Origin: Gigaspora margarita | Taxonomy: Eukaryota > Glomeromycota > Glomeromycetes > Diversisporales > Gigasporaceae | NCBI GenBank assembly: GCA_009809945.1 | Contig: WTPW01000304.1 | Location: 202,242 to 266,241 of the forward strand | Length of the DNA: 64,000 nucleotides | Reading direction: 5' to 3' | Shown here: in pieces, positions 1-11,813 of the stretch | Numbering within the stretch: position 1 is the first letter of the stretch | How the letters are laid out: each line of letters begins with the position of its first letter | Translations under genes and position numbers: made by a program | The notes under the pieces: model-generated | Seen by the model: the letters and a program-made list of their open reading frames with translations, nothing else | What the model was told of the DNA's origin: nothing | Database searches by the model: none

Positions 1-170
1 CTGGCTTTAAAAAAATAAGAAAGGTTCTAAAGATATCTAAAAACCTTTAGATTAGTAAAGAAAAATTAAAAATATATATATAGAAGAAGTTAATAGAAAA
101 GAATAAATTATTTTTAGTAAAATTTTTTTAATTTTTAAATTAAAATATCTTGACAAATATTTAACCAATT

Positions 171-598
171 CATATGGGCTGATTTATGGAATTGCCAATA
201 ACTTTTAATATACTAATCTATTTTTGAATAATTTTATTACCAAAATGTTGGTCTCGATGAGACAGTTCTAATGAATTCAAAATCATCAAAATCCAATCAC
301 AGAATCCCAAGATAATTAAGATTTTGTATAATTTTATATTAACTTTTACTATGTAGACAATCAACGTATGGATTGGTTTTCATATATGAAAACCAATCCA
401 TACGTTGATTGTCTACATAGTAAAAGTTAANATAAAATTATACAAAATCTTAATTATCTTGGGATCCTGTGATTGGATTTTGATGATTTTGGATTCATTA
501 GAACTGTCTCATCGAGACCAACATTTTGGTAATAAAATTATTCAAAAATAGATTAGTATATCAAAAGTTATTAGCAATTTCATAAAACAGCCCATATG
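171..598. repeat. Long foldback (inverted repeat) element
   Basis: Two arms of about 213 bp pair with no net indel around the centre CATATATG at 381-388; 171 pairs with 598. Only scattered mismatches and one N interrupt it. Each arm holds the palindrome-like GTCTCATCGAGAC. The arms resemble the core of the 46394-46929 foldback (shared GATCC..GTGAT, GATTTTGG, GTCTCAT.GAGAC blocks). No ORF and no clear target duplication, so the superfamily is unassigned. Confidence 0.85.
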
Positions 599-1053
599 TT
601 TGATAAATTTTTTAAAATAAAAAAAAAATTTATTAGGTTTAATAAAATAGTTAACAAATATTTAAGCTCAAAGTTAAGAAAACTTTTACTTAGAAAAAAT
701 TTGTCTCTTTTTTATTGACTTTTTCTATATATATAAATATATAAAAAAATTAAGAATAGATAATATATAAATAGTAGTAGTACAAATAATATATAAAACT
801 TTAAAGTAAATATTTTAAATTTTTAATTATTTAATTAAAATTAGAATAAGAGCTAATTAAAAATTAGAGTTATAATATAATATAAAATTATCTTTTTAAT
901 ATTTTTATTAATACTTCTAGACAAGTTTAAATACTTGTTTCTTGTATTTTTTAATATTTTTATTTATTTTTTTTTGATTTTGTTTTATTAAGCTAACTCA
1001 TAAAGTTTAAATTTTATGATTTAATTAGCTATTAGTTATATAAATATACCTAG
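599..1053. other. AT-rich spacer, nothing recognised
   Basis: Mono- and dinucleotide-rich AT sequence without ORFs, RNA genes or clear inverted repeats. Confidence 0.6.
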
Positions 1054-1056
1054 TTA

Positions 1057-1282
1057 GGCCACGCAAACTAATAAAATTGATTTTTGTCACCTAGCTGGGT
1101 CATTTTTTTAGGAAGTTAAAATTTTTTTCTATATAAAATTTTTTTTATTCTTGTATGAAAAAAATATTTATAAAAATTTTTTATATTAAAAAATTTTTTA
1201 AATATAACATTTTTTGCCGCCCGGTCGGGTCCTATTTGTTTGTTCTATATGACGAGAATCAACTAATTTAATTTGCATGGCC
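1057..1282. mobile_element. PIF/Harbinger-type MITE, family P copy 1
   Basis: Terminal inverted repeats start GGCCACGCAAACTAAT and end with the complement of GGCCATGCAAATTAAA. They are flanked by a TTA duplication at 1054-1056 and 1283-1285. TWA duplications are the signature of PIF/Harbinger transposition. The 226-bp body is AT-rich with no ORF. Subterminal GC patches (CTAGCTGGGTC, GCCCGGTCGGGTC) face each other. Further copies lie at 7517 and 18961. Confidence 0.75.
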
Positions 1283-1285
1283 TTA

Positions 1286-3540
1286 TAGATAATTTTTTAA
1301 ATAAATTACTGCTAACAATAAAAAAAATAAAAACAAAAAACTATAAATTTGATAAAAATATTGTTTGTTAAAAAAATAAAAAACAATAAACTATCTAACA
1401 AGCTATAAAGAGTACTAAAATTATAGAATATTATAAAAAAAAAATAAATAAAGAATAATAAAGACTATAAAAAAAAACTATATACTAAAAAAATAATATA
1501 AAAAAGATAATTTTTAAAAAAAAAATATACAAAAAAAAACTAAATATATACAAATCTATATAAAAATTCAGAACTTTAGTACAAAAAAAAAATAGCAAGC
1601 AAAGTAATAAAGATAGTATTAAACAAGTTTAATGACAATATATGAACTAGATACTAAAAAAAGTGGCCAAATTAACAATTTTTAAAATTTTTTATATAAA
1701 TCAATTTAGAATAATATTATAATCATTTTTTACTTAAAACATATAAATAGTTGTACTAATAAAATTTTATTATATAGCTCTTTAAAGTTTGTATTTTTTT
1801 TGTAATTTATTATAAGATTTACAATACAAAAATTGATTTTTTAAAAAAATTTTTTTTTAAAAATAAGTCATAGAATAGCCAATATTCAATTTAGCAACTT
1901 TAAAACTACTTTAAAGTAACTATAAAATAACTATAGTTATTTTATAGTAGCTATATTTTTAAAGTTACTTTATATTAGCAATATATATTTATAGTTTTAC
2001 TATAATTTTATTTAAAAATCTAAATTTTAATTTTTAAAATTTTTTTATAAAATTATAAAAAATATAGTAGCCAATAGTAGTAGGCAGTATTGTTTGCTAA
2101 AATATTTGAGTAAAAATTACTAAAACTAGAAAATTACTAAATTTAATTAAATGAAATTGAAAATATAATACTTCTAGTGATTAAATGTTACTGGGCCATT
2201 TTAGTAAAGATTTTTTTATCACTAGAATAGAAGTTCTAGTAGCTTCTAGTAGCTTCTGATTGGCTAATTCAAATCAACTATCTGGAATAAAGATTGAACC
2301 TGGTATAAATTAAGCTTATCTGTTTATACAAACATTATCAGATTACAAATAGTATTTCTAGTATAGATTGTATAATAATATTAAAAACTTTGTTAAAGAA
2401 TTAGTGAAATTGATATAAGAATCCTTTTTTTATAATATTAACAAAATATAGATTATATTATTATAATGAAATGCATAAAAAAAAATTATTATATTAGAAT
2501 TTTGAACTAGTATTAAAGATAAGTTGAAAAAATAAACTAAATATTTTGTATTGAATAGCTTTGAAAGCTCAGAAATAAAATTAGTTACCAACTAACTAAT
2601 TTGATTGGCAATAATCATATTTAGATTAGCCAATTATATAGTATGATATATTCTAATAAAAAAGTTATTTCAGTAAAATTTCTTATTAAAACTACTAGAA
2701 CTCTAGAAAAATCTGAATATCTAGTAGAATTCCAATCTTCTAGTAACAATACTAGTAGTAGATATATTGCTAATATACTAGAAAAATAAAATTTATCCAA
2801 AGTCTGAAAAACAAATATAAAATTAAGTTATTTTTTTATACTATATCTAATCTAGCCAATAAGCATTAGTTTTTTATTGTTTTGATTATTTTATATTATA
2901 CCTGATCTATCCAATTAGAATTTAGAATTTGTTAACACACAAGTACATTATTGTTCTATCTGTAATATTCTTTAGACAATAAAGAGACATTAATAAAAAA
3001 AAAATAACAAATTTTTTTTAAATGAAAGTTTATTATTTATTCAACTTTAAACTAAAATATTTTAACAACTATTTAAGAAGTATGCTGTTAATCATATGGT
3101 ATTTTTTATTTAATAGCTACCTTTATCTATATATAGTGTGATCACTTTATCTAATTCTAATTGGTTAATATAATATGTAGATATNATNATCACTTTTAAC
3201 TATGTATTCATNATAAAAATTACATGATAAATAACATGCCCTAACCAAATTTAATACTATAAAAATTTTTGTTATTTTAATTTTATATAGTTATAGAACT
3301 AAACCAAAAAAAGTTTTTATTAAATTTTAATTAAAATTTTAAAACAAGTTACTAATAAGACAAATAGNTACTAGTTAAAAATTAAAAGAAATAAATATTT
3401 AGNAAGTTAAAAATTTTGAACAAAACCAAATCTATTAAAATAAATTATATTTGAAAAATAACTAAAATAAGTCTTTTATTAAATAGATTAAAAGTTATAG
3501 TTAATCTTAATAAACAAAGACAAAATTGCTAAATTATTAA
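1286..3540. other. AT-rich spacer with small hairpins
   Basis: No gene seen. A hairpin at about 1905-1975 pairs around AACTATAGTT. Around 2205-2280 there are repeated TTCTAGTAG motifs. Two same-orientation copies of a dispersed motif, TATACCTGATCT followed by CCAATTAG or a variant, lie at about 2830-2860 and 2895-2930. Variants recur at 5388, 13513, 13795 and 31114, probably as ends of a degraded MITE family. Confidence 0.45.
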
Positions 3541-3690
3541 AATATATATATTATTTAAAATAGTTATATTAAATATTAAAATAGTCATTTTAAATATTTA
3601 AAATAGTTATATTAAAGATTTAAACTAATTACTATGAATATTTAAAATAGTTACTTTANATATTTAAAGTAACTACTTTAAATATTTAAT
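3541..3690. repeat. Degenerate ~30-40 bp tandem repeat
   Basis: Repeated units of AAAATAGTTA followed by TTTAAATATT, about five copies with substitutions and one N. Low complexity, non-coding. Confidence 0.55.
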
Positions 3691-3746
3691 TGATAATTTG
3701 GATAAAATTTGCAGAATTACTACTAGTATATTGAGACAATAGTAAA

Positions 3747-4150
3747 TTTTGGGATAAGTACAATATAAATTTTAATTATATGCTAAAATTTGTACAAAGT
3801 CAAATAAAAAGTATTTTTTTATTAAGTTAACAAGCAAAGCCAATTAATTAAAAGTTGTAAGTTACCAAGATACCATTAAAAAACAATTGGCTGACTATAT
3901 AAAATTCTATATAAATAGTAGTTTGTTTACATAGAATTTTATATGGTTGGTAGTATTGGCCAATCATTTTTTAGTAATATTTTAGTAACCACTATACCAA
4001 TTTGGATGATCTAACCATTTTTAGATGCACCTTAATAAGCTCTACAACTTTTAATTAATTGGCTTTGCTTGTTAACTTAATAAAAAAATACTTTTTATTT
4101 GATTCTGCTTAGATTTCAGCATATAGTTAATATTATAGAAATTTTGTTCC
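3747..4150. repeat. Foldback element of ~400 bp
   Basis: The left arm contains AAGCCAATTAATTAAAAG (3836 on) and TTAAGTTAACAAGC. The right arm has their complements at 4047-4085, and pairing continues outward past ATATGCT (3779) and AGCATAT (4119). The loop holds a second weaker inverted repeat (ATATAAAATTCTATAT). No coding capacity. Confidence 0.7.
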
Positions 4151-4154
4151 AAAT

Positions 4155-4665
4155 TTTAATCATATCAGCGGATTGGCATAACTGAGTTTATTTTTTGATA
4201 AACTGTTACACAAAAATTTGCTCCTAAGTAACATTGAAAAACTAACAAACGAAGTACTTGTTACAACTAACAAAAGAGCCTCTTTGATGTCTAGACAAGT
4301 TAAAAAACCAATAAAACTTAATAAAAGAGCTATGCTAAGCTGTAGAAAAAAGTACTTTTATCATTTGTTGAAATACTCGGGTGTTTTAGGATGGGTTGGC
4401 ATTGAGAAATGGATTGGTAACTATCAAGGGTAAATTCGGAAGCCAATTTTCAAAAAAATGGCCTTTTTAATCTACTTTTGGCTTATAATTAAATACATGA
4501 ATTTCGTAATTTTCTACATACTTAATTATAAATACAAAGCTGGTTAAAAAGGCTGTTTTTGTGAAAATTCGCTTTGTAATAAATTTTTGTGTAAAATTTT
4601 TTTGATAATCCTCAATCATGATTGGTCAAGCTGATATGTTATGCCGATCCGCCGATATGTATAAA
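4155..4665. repeat. Second, adjacent foldback element
   Basis: CATATCAGCGGATTGGCATAAC at 4161 on pairs with GTTATGCCGATCCGCCGATATG ending at 4659, and TTACACAAAAATTT pairs with AAATTTTTGTGTAA. The arms surround a short AT loop. It abuts the previous foldback. A 71-codon open frame at 4218-4433 lies inside the left arm and looks like chance. Confidence 0.65.
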
Positions 4666-4669
4666 AATT

Positions 4670-5801
4670 CTATTGATTTTATTTAAATTAGCAATTAAAG
4701 TAATTAATTTAAAAATTTATAATTTAGTATAAAAGTATTATAGTGCACTCTATAAAATCTAGTATAATATGAAATCAAAACAACCAAAACAACTTGTTCT
4801 TTTTGTTAGTTAGAATTAAAGTAAAGTATAATAATATATATACAAAAAAAAAGGTTTATAGTAAAATTTTGCAAGAAATTTTTTTTGTTAAAGTATAAAG
4901 AGTAGTTTCATAAAAAATACAAGCTATGATACAAGCAATTTTTTAAAATATTGCTATAGTGTGGAATGCTTAAAGGTTTTACAAAATTTAAAAGATAATC
5001 TTATTTAATATAAAAACAATATCACAAAAAACATGCCACTATTTTGTAGTTTAGCTAATTTGCTACAACTTAGTGGTCTTATTTTTTAAAAAATAATTGT
5101 ATACTTTTGCAATTAATATATTTAAAAGTATAGTATTTTTATATTATGCATAAACATTTAGTCTAAAATAGGACAAATTACATGTTTTAGCTTACTGCTA
5201 TTGGCTAATTTAAAAATTAATTTTAAAATTAATTTTAAAATATTTTTTAATAATTAATTTTTAGCCAATCAAAATGTAAAGATTCACAAAGACATCAAAT
5301 TTTAATATAGAATTTTTTGAAAATAGGAAAAATTTTAAAATATAGCCTTTAAGTGACCTGCATCATATTTTGTTTTGATTTCACATTACACCTAATTCTA
5401 CAATCTATTAGTTTATCAAATGAGTGCGTTACAACGTACATGTACTAAATTATATAAACCTTAGCTTAAAATATTTAAAATAGTATTTTAAATACTGTAA
5501 TGCACTAACCAAAAGAGTGAGGTCTAATACAAAATACTTTCAAAAAACTTACAAAAGAACTGGGTATACTATACAATAGTGGGTCTGTAATACAAAAAAA
5601 TTTTAAGTATTTATATATTTTACACTTACAATAACCAATAAGCAGTCTAAAAATTTAAAAAAATCTATATTTAATTAATAGAGATCTTATTATTTGCACC
5701 AGGTATTTTGTAATAGGATATTGAAAAAAAGAGTACTTTGGTCAATATATTATAGTACTGTATTTAAAATAGCTATTTAGATATTTAAAATAAGAAGTTT
5801 A
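4670..5801. other. AT-rich spacer, nothing recognised
   Basis: No gene, RNA or clean TIR element. A short tandem of TTAATTTTAAAA lies near 5215-5250. A dispersed ATTACACCTAATTCT motif is at 5388. Confidence 0.5.
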
Positions 5802-5803
5802 TA

Positions 5804-6268
5804 CAATCTAACTCCTTTATAGTCACTACCTCTATAGTTACAAAATTAATATAATTACAAATTTATTTTTACCAATTATCTATAAATATATAAGAAATAC
5901 CTCTATATTAGTCATACTTTTTTATAATCACTAGGGTTCCTCAAATTCAAATCAAATCAAATATTGGGTCAATNTGAATTTGNTCAAATCAAATTGACCC
6001 TGATTTGAATTTGATTTGATTCAAATATTTGGATTTGAATTTGATTTGAATTTGAATTTTTAATAGTAATTTTCAAATCAAATCAAATATTTGTCAAATC
6101 AAATCAAATTTGGCCAGATTTGAATTTGATCAAATCAAATATAGTCAAATTTGAATTTGAATTTGATCAAATATTTGATTCAAATATTTGAAGATCAAAT
6201 CAAATTGCGGAACCCTAATAATCACAACCTTTTGTATTTTAATAGTATACTATAGAGGAGTTAAACTA
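5804..6268. mobile_element. Tc1/mariner (pogo-like) MITE hosting a hAT MITE
   Basis: Ends CAATCTAACTCCTTTATAG and the complement of TAGTTTAACTCCTCTATAG are flanked by TA at 5802-5803 and 6269-6270. Once the nested 5932-6217 element and one 8-bp duplication are removed, the host is only about 171 bp. The end pattern resembles the element at 54634-55262. No transposase. Confidence 0.6.
5932..6217. mobile_element. hAT-type MITE, TTTGAATTTGA family copy 1
   Basis: Termini TAGGGTTCC and GGAACCCTA lie inside a perfect 8-bp target duplication, ATAATCAC, at 5924-5931 and 6218-6225. Length 8 and ends beginning TAG fit the hAT superfamily. The body is almost entirely runs of CAAATCAAAT and ATTTGAATTTGA, so it is self-complementary throughout. 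A second copy is at 50939-51224. Non-coding. Confidence 0.85.
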
Positions 6269-6305
6269 TAATTTGGTACAATTTGGTTTGAAAAGATCCA
6301 ACTTA

Positions 6306-6831
6306 AGGTAAAGGATACATAGATCAATTATCATATGATTTTGATAGCAAATTTTTTTCTTTTTAAAATTAAAAAAAAATTATTAAGTAAGTCATTTTAA
6401 AACTTATTATAAAAGTTGTATAATAGATATTTGTGATTCTAATAGTAGTAAAATCATTAATATTGCTTAGATATTCACTGAGAAACATGTAGTTAAAAAT
6501 TGGGTATTGATTTTTTTTTACAAAAATCATATGATAATCATATGATCTAACCAACCAAAATTAATGATTCTGTATAACTCTAGCAAATTTGAGACTATCG
6601 CAGCAAACTTTATGATATATACAAGTATACTTATTTAAAATAATTTATTTATTAATTTTATATCTTTAGAAAGAGCATATTTTAATTTACAAAATATAAA
6701 ATTATTAAAAGAATTAATTGTGTTCTTGAAAATTTTTATTAGTGACATATTTTTATTCTCTATATAAGGATCTGATTTGCTATGCATATCATATGAAAAT
6801 TAATTTATATATCCTTTACCCTTAACCAAAA
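6306..6831. mobile_element. PIF/Harbinger-type MITE, ~526 bp
   Basis: TIRs AGGTAAAGGATACATAGATC and the complement ending ATATCCTTTACCC are flanked by TTA at 6303-6305 and 6832-6834. Both TIRs include TCATATGAT. An internal palindrome ATCATATGATAATCATATGAT-like segment lies near 6525-6545. The 61-codon frame on the minus strand inside it is not convincing. Confidence 0.65.
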
Positions 6832-6834
6832 ACT

Positions 6835-7513
6835 AGCTAAAATAGGTTTGTTGCTATAAAATCATGTAACTAGTATTTTCAGTATTTAGAATAATACTAA
6901 ATACAATATATTTTGAGTATAGTAAGATAGTAGTTGTGATTTTGTTTTGTAATAAGCATGTGTAAACATGTGCTAGTTTGTTAATTGTTTTGCTATAGTA
7001 TATTGCAAATTATTTTAAATTAGATAGTAATAATATAATCCTTATTTTGGAAATAAGCTGAATCGCCCACTTTTGAGTAAAAAAAAGACCAATATAAGGC
7101 AAGAGTGCTTGAGATATTAGAAGTAGGTTTTTGTTTAATATAGTCAGTACCAGTTTAGTATAATAGTTGCTAAACAAAGTATAAATTAATAGTGCAAACC
7201 TTATAGAAGAAGGTTAAATTGGGTTAAAATTATCTATTTGAATAGTGCACTCACAGAGATAGGCTTTATCAAAGTAGATTTATTGTTTGTAAAAATTTAA
7301 TTTAGCTTTAGTCTAAAAGGAGACTAGAAAAAACTAAATAAGAACAACTATAGTTAATATATTTTTTTCTTATTTAAACTGCTATAAAGTAGATATAAAT
7401 ATAAATATAATAAAACAAAGATCAGTAAAAAGAGTTTTCTAAAAATACCTATTTAATAAAAATTTTTATTTTTAAGTTTACAAAATTAAAATCAAAATTT
7501 TATTAAAATTAAT
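6835..7513. other. AT-rich spacer, nothing recognised
   Basis: No ORF, hairpin of note or element boundary was found. Confidence 0.5.
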
Positions 7514-7516
7514 TAA

Positions 7517-7740
7517 GGCTATACAAAATTAATTAATCAGTTTTCATAACCTGACTGGGTTAAAATTTGGAAACTTCTAAAAAAAGTTTTTTTATATGTT
7601 TTAATAACCAGTGGAATTTAAAAAAATTTTTTTATAATTTTATAAAATTTTATGTATGAAATTTAAAAAAAAATGCCAGTCGGGCAGGTCTATTTAAAAG
7701 TTTCATGTTATGAAAACCAAGTAATTAAATTTGTATGGCC
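7517..7740. mobile_element. PIF/Harbinger-type MITE, family P copy 2
   Basis: TIRs GGCTATACAAAATTAATT and the complement of GGCCATACAAATTTAATT are flanked by TAA at 7514-7516 and 7741-7743. Length (224 bp) and the subterminal CTGACTGGGTT / CCAGTCGGGCAGG patches match the 1057-1282 copy. Confidence 0.75.
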
Positions 7741-7743
7741 TAA

Positions 7744-8409
7744 ATAGATATTAAAATATTTTAATCAAAGTTTTTAAATTTTAAAAATATTAAGAGCTAT
7801 TGTACAAGAAACTTTAACTAGCAACATTTTAATTTTATATATATAGTAAAACTTCAATGACCAATCAGATTGCTAAAACAGATAATACAAACTTAATTAT
7901 AAATTTTTATTATTTAAATTTGAATTTTAATTGGCCAAAAAATTTTTATAATAAAAAATCAAATTTTAATTGCTTGAATTTAAAAATTATATATATTTCA
8001 ATTTTAATATTTAAAATAAAAATAATCTAACTTTAAAAGCTATCAACTTTCTAATATTTTACAATCAAATTCTTTCAAATAATTCCTTATATTAATTTTT
8101 TTAGAAACACTGATCTATAAAAATTTTACAGTTAGTATATTTATACACAACAAAAATTTTTAAATAGCAACTAGAAACTAGAGTTTTAGATTGAATATAA
8201 AGAAAACTAAAATAAAGTTAAAAAAGAGTTTTTTTTTGAGTTTGGCTTTCTAGTAGAATACTAAGTACTATAAAAAATATAGCAAAAAAACTTAAAAGTT
8301 TTAGTCAAAAGTTACAAAAGTACTTGCAAAAGCATATTTTTGGTTAACTTTACTGTTTTGTAAAGATATTAGTATATTCTTTTTTTATCTTTTTGATTTT
8401 TTCAAAATT
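7744..8409. other. AT-rich spacer, nothing recognised
   Basis: No supported feature before the tandem array begins. Confidence 0.5.
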
Positions 8410-9950
8410 TCAACAAAATAGATAGATTATTTTTAAACCAAAAGTTGGTACAAAAAAAAACAATTTTAGTTACTTTTTAAACCAAAAGTTGGTTTAAAAA
8501 AACCTAATATAAGTTACTTTTAAACCAAAAATAAAGTTAAAAAAACTCTAAATCAGATTATTTTTAAGCTAAAAATTGATTTAAAAAATCTAATTTGAGT
8601 TACTTCTAAACCAAAAGTTGATTTTTAGACTAAAAGAACCTGTTTTGGGTTGCTTTTGAACCAAAAGTTGGTTCAAAAAACCCAATTTGGATTATTTTTG
8701 AACCAAAAGTTGGTTCAAAGAACCTGATTTAGTTTATTTTTGACCAAAATTTTGTTCAAAGAACCTATTCAATAAACTTAATTTAGATTATTTTGAACCA
8801 AAATTTTGTTTAAAAAACCCAGTTCAAGTTATTTTTGAACCAACTTTTGTTCAAAGAACCCAATTTGGGTTAGTTCTGAACCAAAAGTTGGTTCAAACCC
8901 CCAAATTGAGTTACCTTTGAACCAAAAGTTGGAACAAAGAACCCAATTTAGAGCATTTTGAACCAATAATTGTTCAAAGAACCTAATTTAGATTATATTT
9001 GAACCAAAAGTTGGTTCAAAAAATCTGATTTGAGTTATTTTTACACCAATAGTTTAACCAAAAGCTGGTTCAAAGAACCCGATTTGGGTTCTTTGAACCA
9101 ATTTTTGGTTCAAAGAACCCGATTCGGATTAGTTTTGAACCAAAAATTGGGTTAAAGAACCCGATTCAGGTTATTTTTGATCCAAAAATTGGTTCAAAAA
9201 ACCCGACTTGGGTTACTTTTGAATCAAAAATTGGTTCAAAAAACCCGATCAGGTTATTTTTGAATCAAAAATTGGGTCAAAGAACCCGATTTTGAACCAA
9301 AAGTTGGTTCAAAGAACCCGATTCGGGTTACTTTTGAACCACATCTAAAGTTCTGTTTTTCTTGAATTATTTCAAATGTTGGTTTAAAGAACCCAATTCG
9401 GGTTACTTTTGAACCAAAAATTGGTTCAAAAACCAGATTCGGGTTACTTTTGAACCAAAAATTGGGTCAAAGAATCCGATTCAGGTTACTTTTGAACCAA
9501 AAAATGGTTCAAAGAACCCGATTCAGATTACTTTTGAATCAAAAGTTGGTTCAAAGAAACTGATTCGGGTTGCTTTTGAAATTGGTTCAAAGAACCCGAA
9601 CCGGGTTACTTTTGAACCAAAAATTGGATCAAAAAAACCGATTCGGGTGACTTTTGAACCAAAAATTGGTTCAAAGAACCCGATTCGGTTTACTTTTGAA
9701 CCAAAAGTTGGTTCAAAGAACCCGATTCGGTTTACTTTTGAACCAAATGTTGGTTCAAAGAACCCGATTCGGTTTACTTTTGAACCAAAAGTTGGTTCAA
9801 AAAACCCGATTCGGTTTACTTTTGAACCAAATGTTGGTTCAAAGAACCCGATTCGGTTTACTTTTGAACCAAATGTTGGTTCAAAGAGCCGGATTCGGTT
9901 TACTTTTGAACCAAATGTTGGTTCAAAGAACCCGACTAATCTAATTATTT
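8410..9950 (+). repeat. 42-bp tandem array with decay gradient
   Basis: Roughly 35 units of about 42 bp, each built from two small palindromes: GAACCAAAAGTTGGTTC and AACCCGATTCGGGTT. The right third (9650-9944) is nearly regular and therefore open in two plus frames, encoding a 14-residue repeat with FTFEPKVGSKNP. The left half is AT-shifted and interrupted. No CpG occurs from 8401 to 9078, while CCCGATTCGGG-type cores abound to the right. The open frame is probably a by-product of the period being a multiple of three. Confidence 0.85.
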
Positions 9951-9991
9951 TAAAACTCTAATAATTTGATTGGTCGATTTAAGTGCGGCAA

Positions 9992-9999
9992 TCACGTGA
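9992..9999. promoter_or_regulatory. TCACGTGA palindrome, left of hAT insertion
   Basis: A perfect E-box-type palindrome. Two more lie at 12019-12026 and 12059-12066, just beyond the hAT element. Without the hAT insertion the three would sit about 40-60 bp apart, a plausible bHLH-factor cluster. No adjacent gene start was identified, so function is inference. Confidence 0.3.
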
Positions 10000-10354
10000 C
10001 TTTTTTAAAATCGTCATGTCGCAAGATTTCTGAGGAGGGTGACCAGGGACGTGGAATAATATCGATTTGCATCGATCATATGTAAATCGATATTTTNATG
10101 TGAAATCGTAGGTGAATCGATATTTTTAAAAAATTTTATGTCGTGTAACATCATAATATATGTGGTGGCCAGAATTATAATAATTCTGGCCAATGTTTAA
10201 AATTTTGAGCGTGATTATCAGTTTACACTTTTTATAAAAAAAATCTTTAACGATGTATGCTTCATAAAAGTGTTAATTTCGGGGAAATTTCAAGTAGAAG
10301 GCCACCATTTCAAACCCAAAAGGGTTATATTAAAAAAACAGTTTTTTTTTTTAA

Positions 10355-11104
10355 ATGCCGCCCAAACGTGTTACAGCATACTCTCGTGTGCAAGAATTTC
10401 CGGAGGACTTTGTAGTTGACTCTGGGCTTTTAATGTGTCGTTTCTGTTGCCACTCTGTGAATTGGAAAATCAAGGCAAATATTACGGCTCACATCAAGAC
10501 AAGTGGACATAAAGCAAAAAAAAATGCGTCTGTTACCAAAAAGCAAATGAGACAACCTACCCTGGATTCCGTCGTTGAAGCAAATGAATCAAGGAAGAAC
10601 ACAATCGATGATTTGATTTGTGCATTTATTCAAGCAGACATTCCTTTGGAGAAAGTGAATAAGCTTAGACCATGGTTAAATCAATACTTACGTGAGGGTG
10701 GTAGCATTCCTTCGGCCAATACATTACGTCGTGTGCATCTTCCTGGTGTTTTTGAAAATTATTTAATCACACTCAAGCAAATGTATTTTGGAAAAAGGAT
10801 TTCAGTGATAGTTGATNAAACTACTGATAGTCGAGCGCGAAGTGTTGTTAATGTTTTATTCAGTTATCGTGGTTTTACAAAATTANTAGTTGTAGATTTC
10901 TTAGGAATAGTTAACAATTNTACGATTGGGCAATTGGTGGTTCGTATTTTGGTTGAATGGAATATTCCATTTGGTAATGTGCGTTTGATTGCATCAGATT
11001 CCGCGGCATACATGAAGAAATGTGTTCGCGAAGTACTCAAGCCAATTATGCCACAAATTTTGCACCAAACTTGTTTGGCGCATATATTAAATTTGATTAG
11101 GTAG
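10355..11104 (+). pseudogene. hAT transposase, N-terminal part
   Basis: Starts at the first ATG after the subterminal repeats. A BED-type zinc finger is visible: C28-x2-C31 and H46-x5-H52. The RNase-H-like core follows, with probable catalytic Asp154 in SVIVD, probable second acid Asp215 in LIASDSA, and the conserved C240-x2-H243 (TCLAHILNLI). Three single-base Ns fall in this frame. The frame stops at 11102. A possible intron begins GTAGTA at 11101 and ends TTTAG at 11187; splicing would continue with SEAW, as in many hAT proteins, but stops after about 15 codons. A deletion or frameshift therefore separates it from the C-terminal part. Confidence 0.85.
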
Positions 11105-11187
11105 TATAATAATAAAGTTATAATAAAGTTATTAATTATTTTTAAACTATANATTAATTTTTTAATTTTATATTTAATTATGTTTAG

Positions 11188-11813
11188 TGAAGCGTGGGTG
11201 TCAATTGAACATTTTACAGCAATTTGTACGTGATTTAGATTTTTTTCAGACTGAAAATTTGCCTGTTTTTCCATTTATCGAAAGTCGTATTGAACAATTG
11301 GAAAATGCAATTAATATGGGAAGGTCTTTGACAACTTTAATTCAACCGATGTCAGATTTATTTCTCAAACTTAACACGCAACCAGATGTATTTTTTTCCA
11401 TATTTCAATCTGCATATCAGGCTGCATATAATAAGTTTATTAATCACATTAGTAACCATCCTGCACGTTCCTTATTTCAAGAAGCACAAATCTTTGATCC
11501 TCGCTTTATTTCACTTTCTACTATTAATCGTAATATTTCATCATATTCCTATATTCGTGAATTGTCAAATCCTTCAACTAATCTAATTCAAGAATGGGCG
11601 ATTTATTGTAACCTTAATCTTGCTACAATTGAGTTTCAAACTTTAGATGAATTTTGGACTAAGGTTTCTTATCAGCTACCTTTATTGAGTGAAATCGCAT
11701 TGGATTATATTTGGTTGCCTATATCTTCTTGCAGTGTAGAGCGAAGCTTTTCTGCATATAACAAAATTTTAAGTGAAGATAGGCAAAATCTTAGTGAAGA
11801 ACTCTTACAATGA
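11188..11813 (+). pseudogene. hAT transposase, C-terminal dimerisation part
   Basis: Open from about 11187 to the TGA at 11813, in a different frame from the N-terminal part. The last 40 residues hold the hAT C-terminal dimerisation signature: LPISSCSVERSFSAYNKIL. The segment FPFIESRIEQLENAI near its start matches the helical insertion region of the family, and much of the sequence normally upstream is missing. No ATG is appropriately placed; it is read as the second exon or frame of the broken gene. Confidence 0.85.

Noticed and set aside
4218..4433. 71-codon plus-strand gene
   Set aside because: Lies in an arm of a foldback and has no motif or codon signal.
9647..9961. 104-codon repeat protein
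   Set aside because: The frame exists only because the 42-bp repeat is a multiple of three; two frames are open at once and older units have stops.
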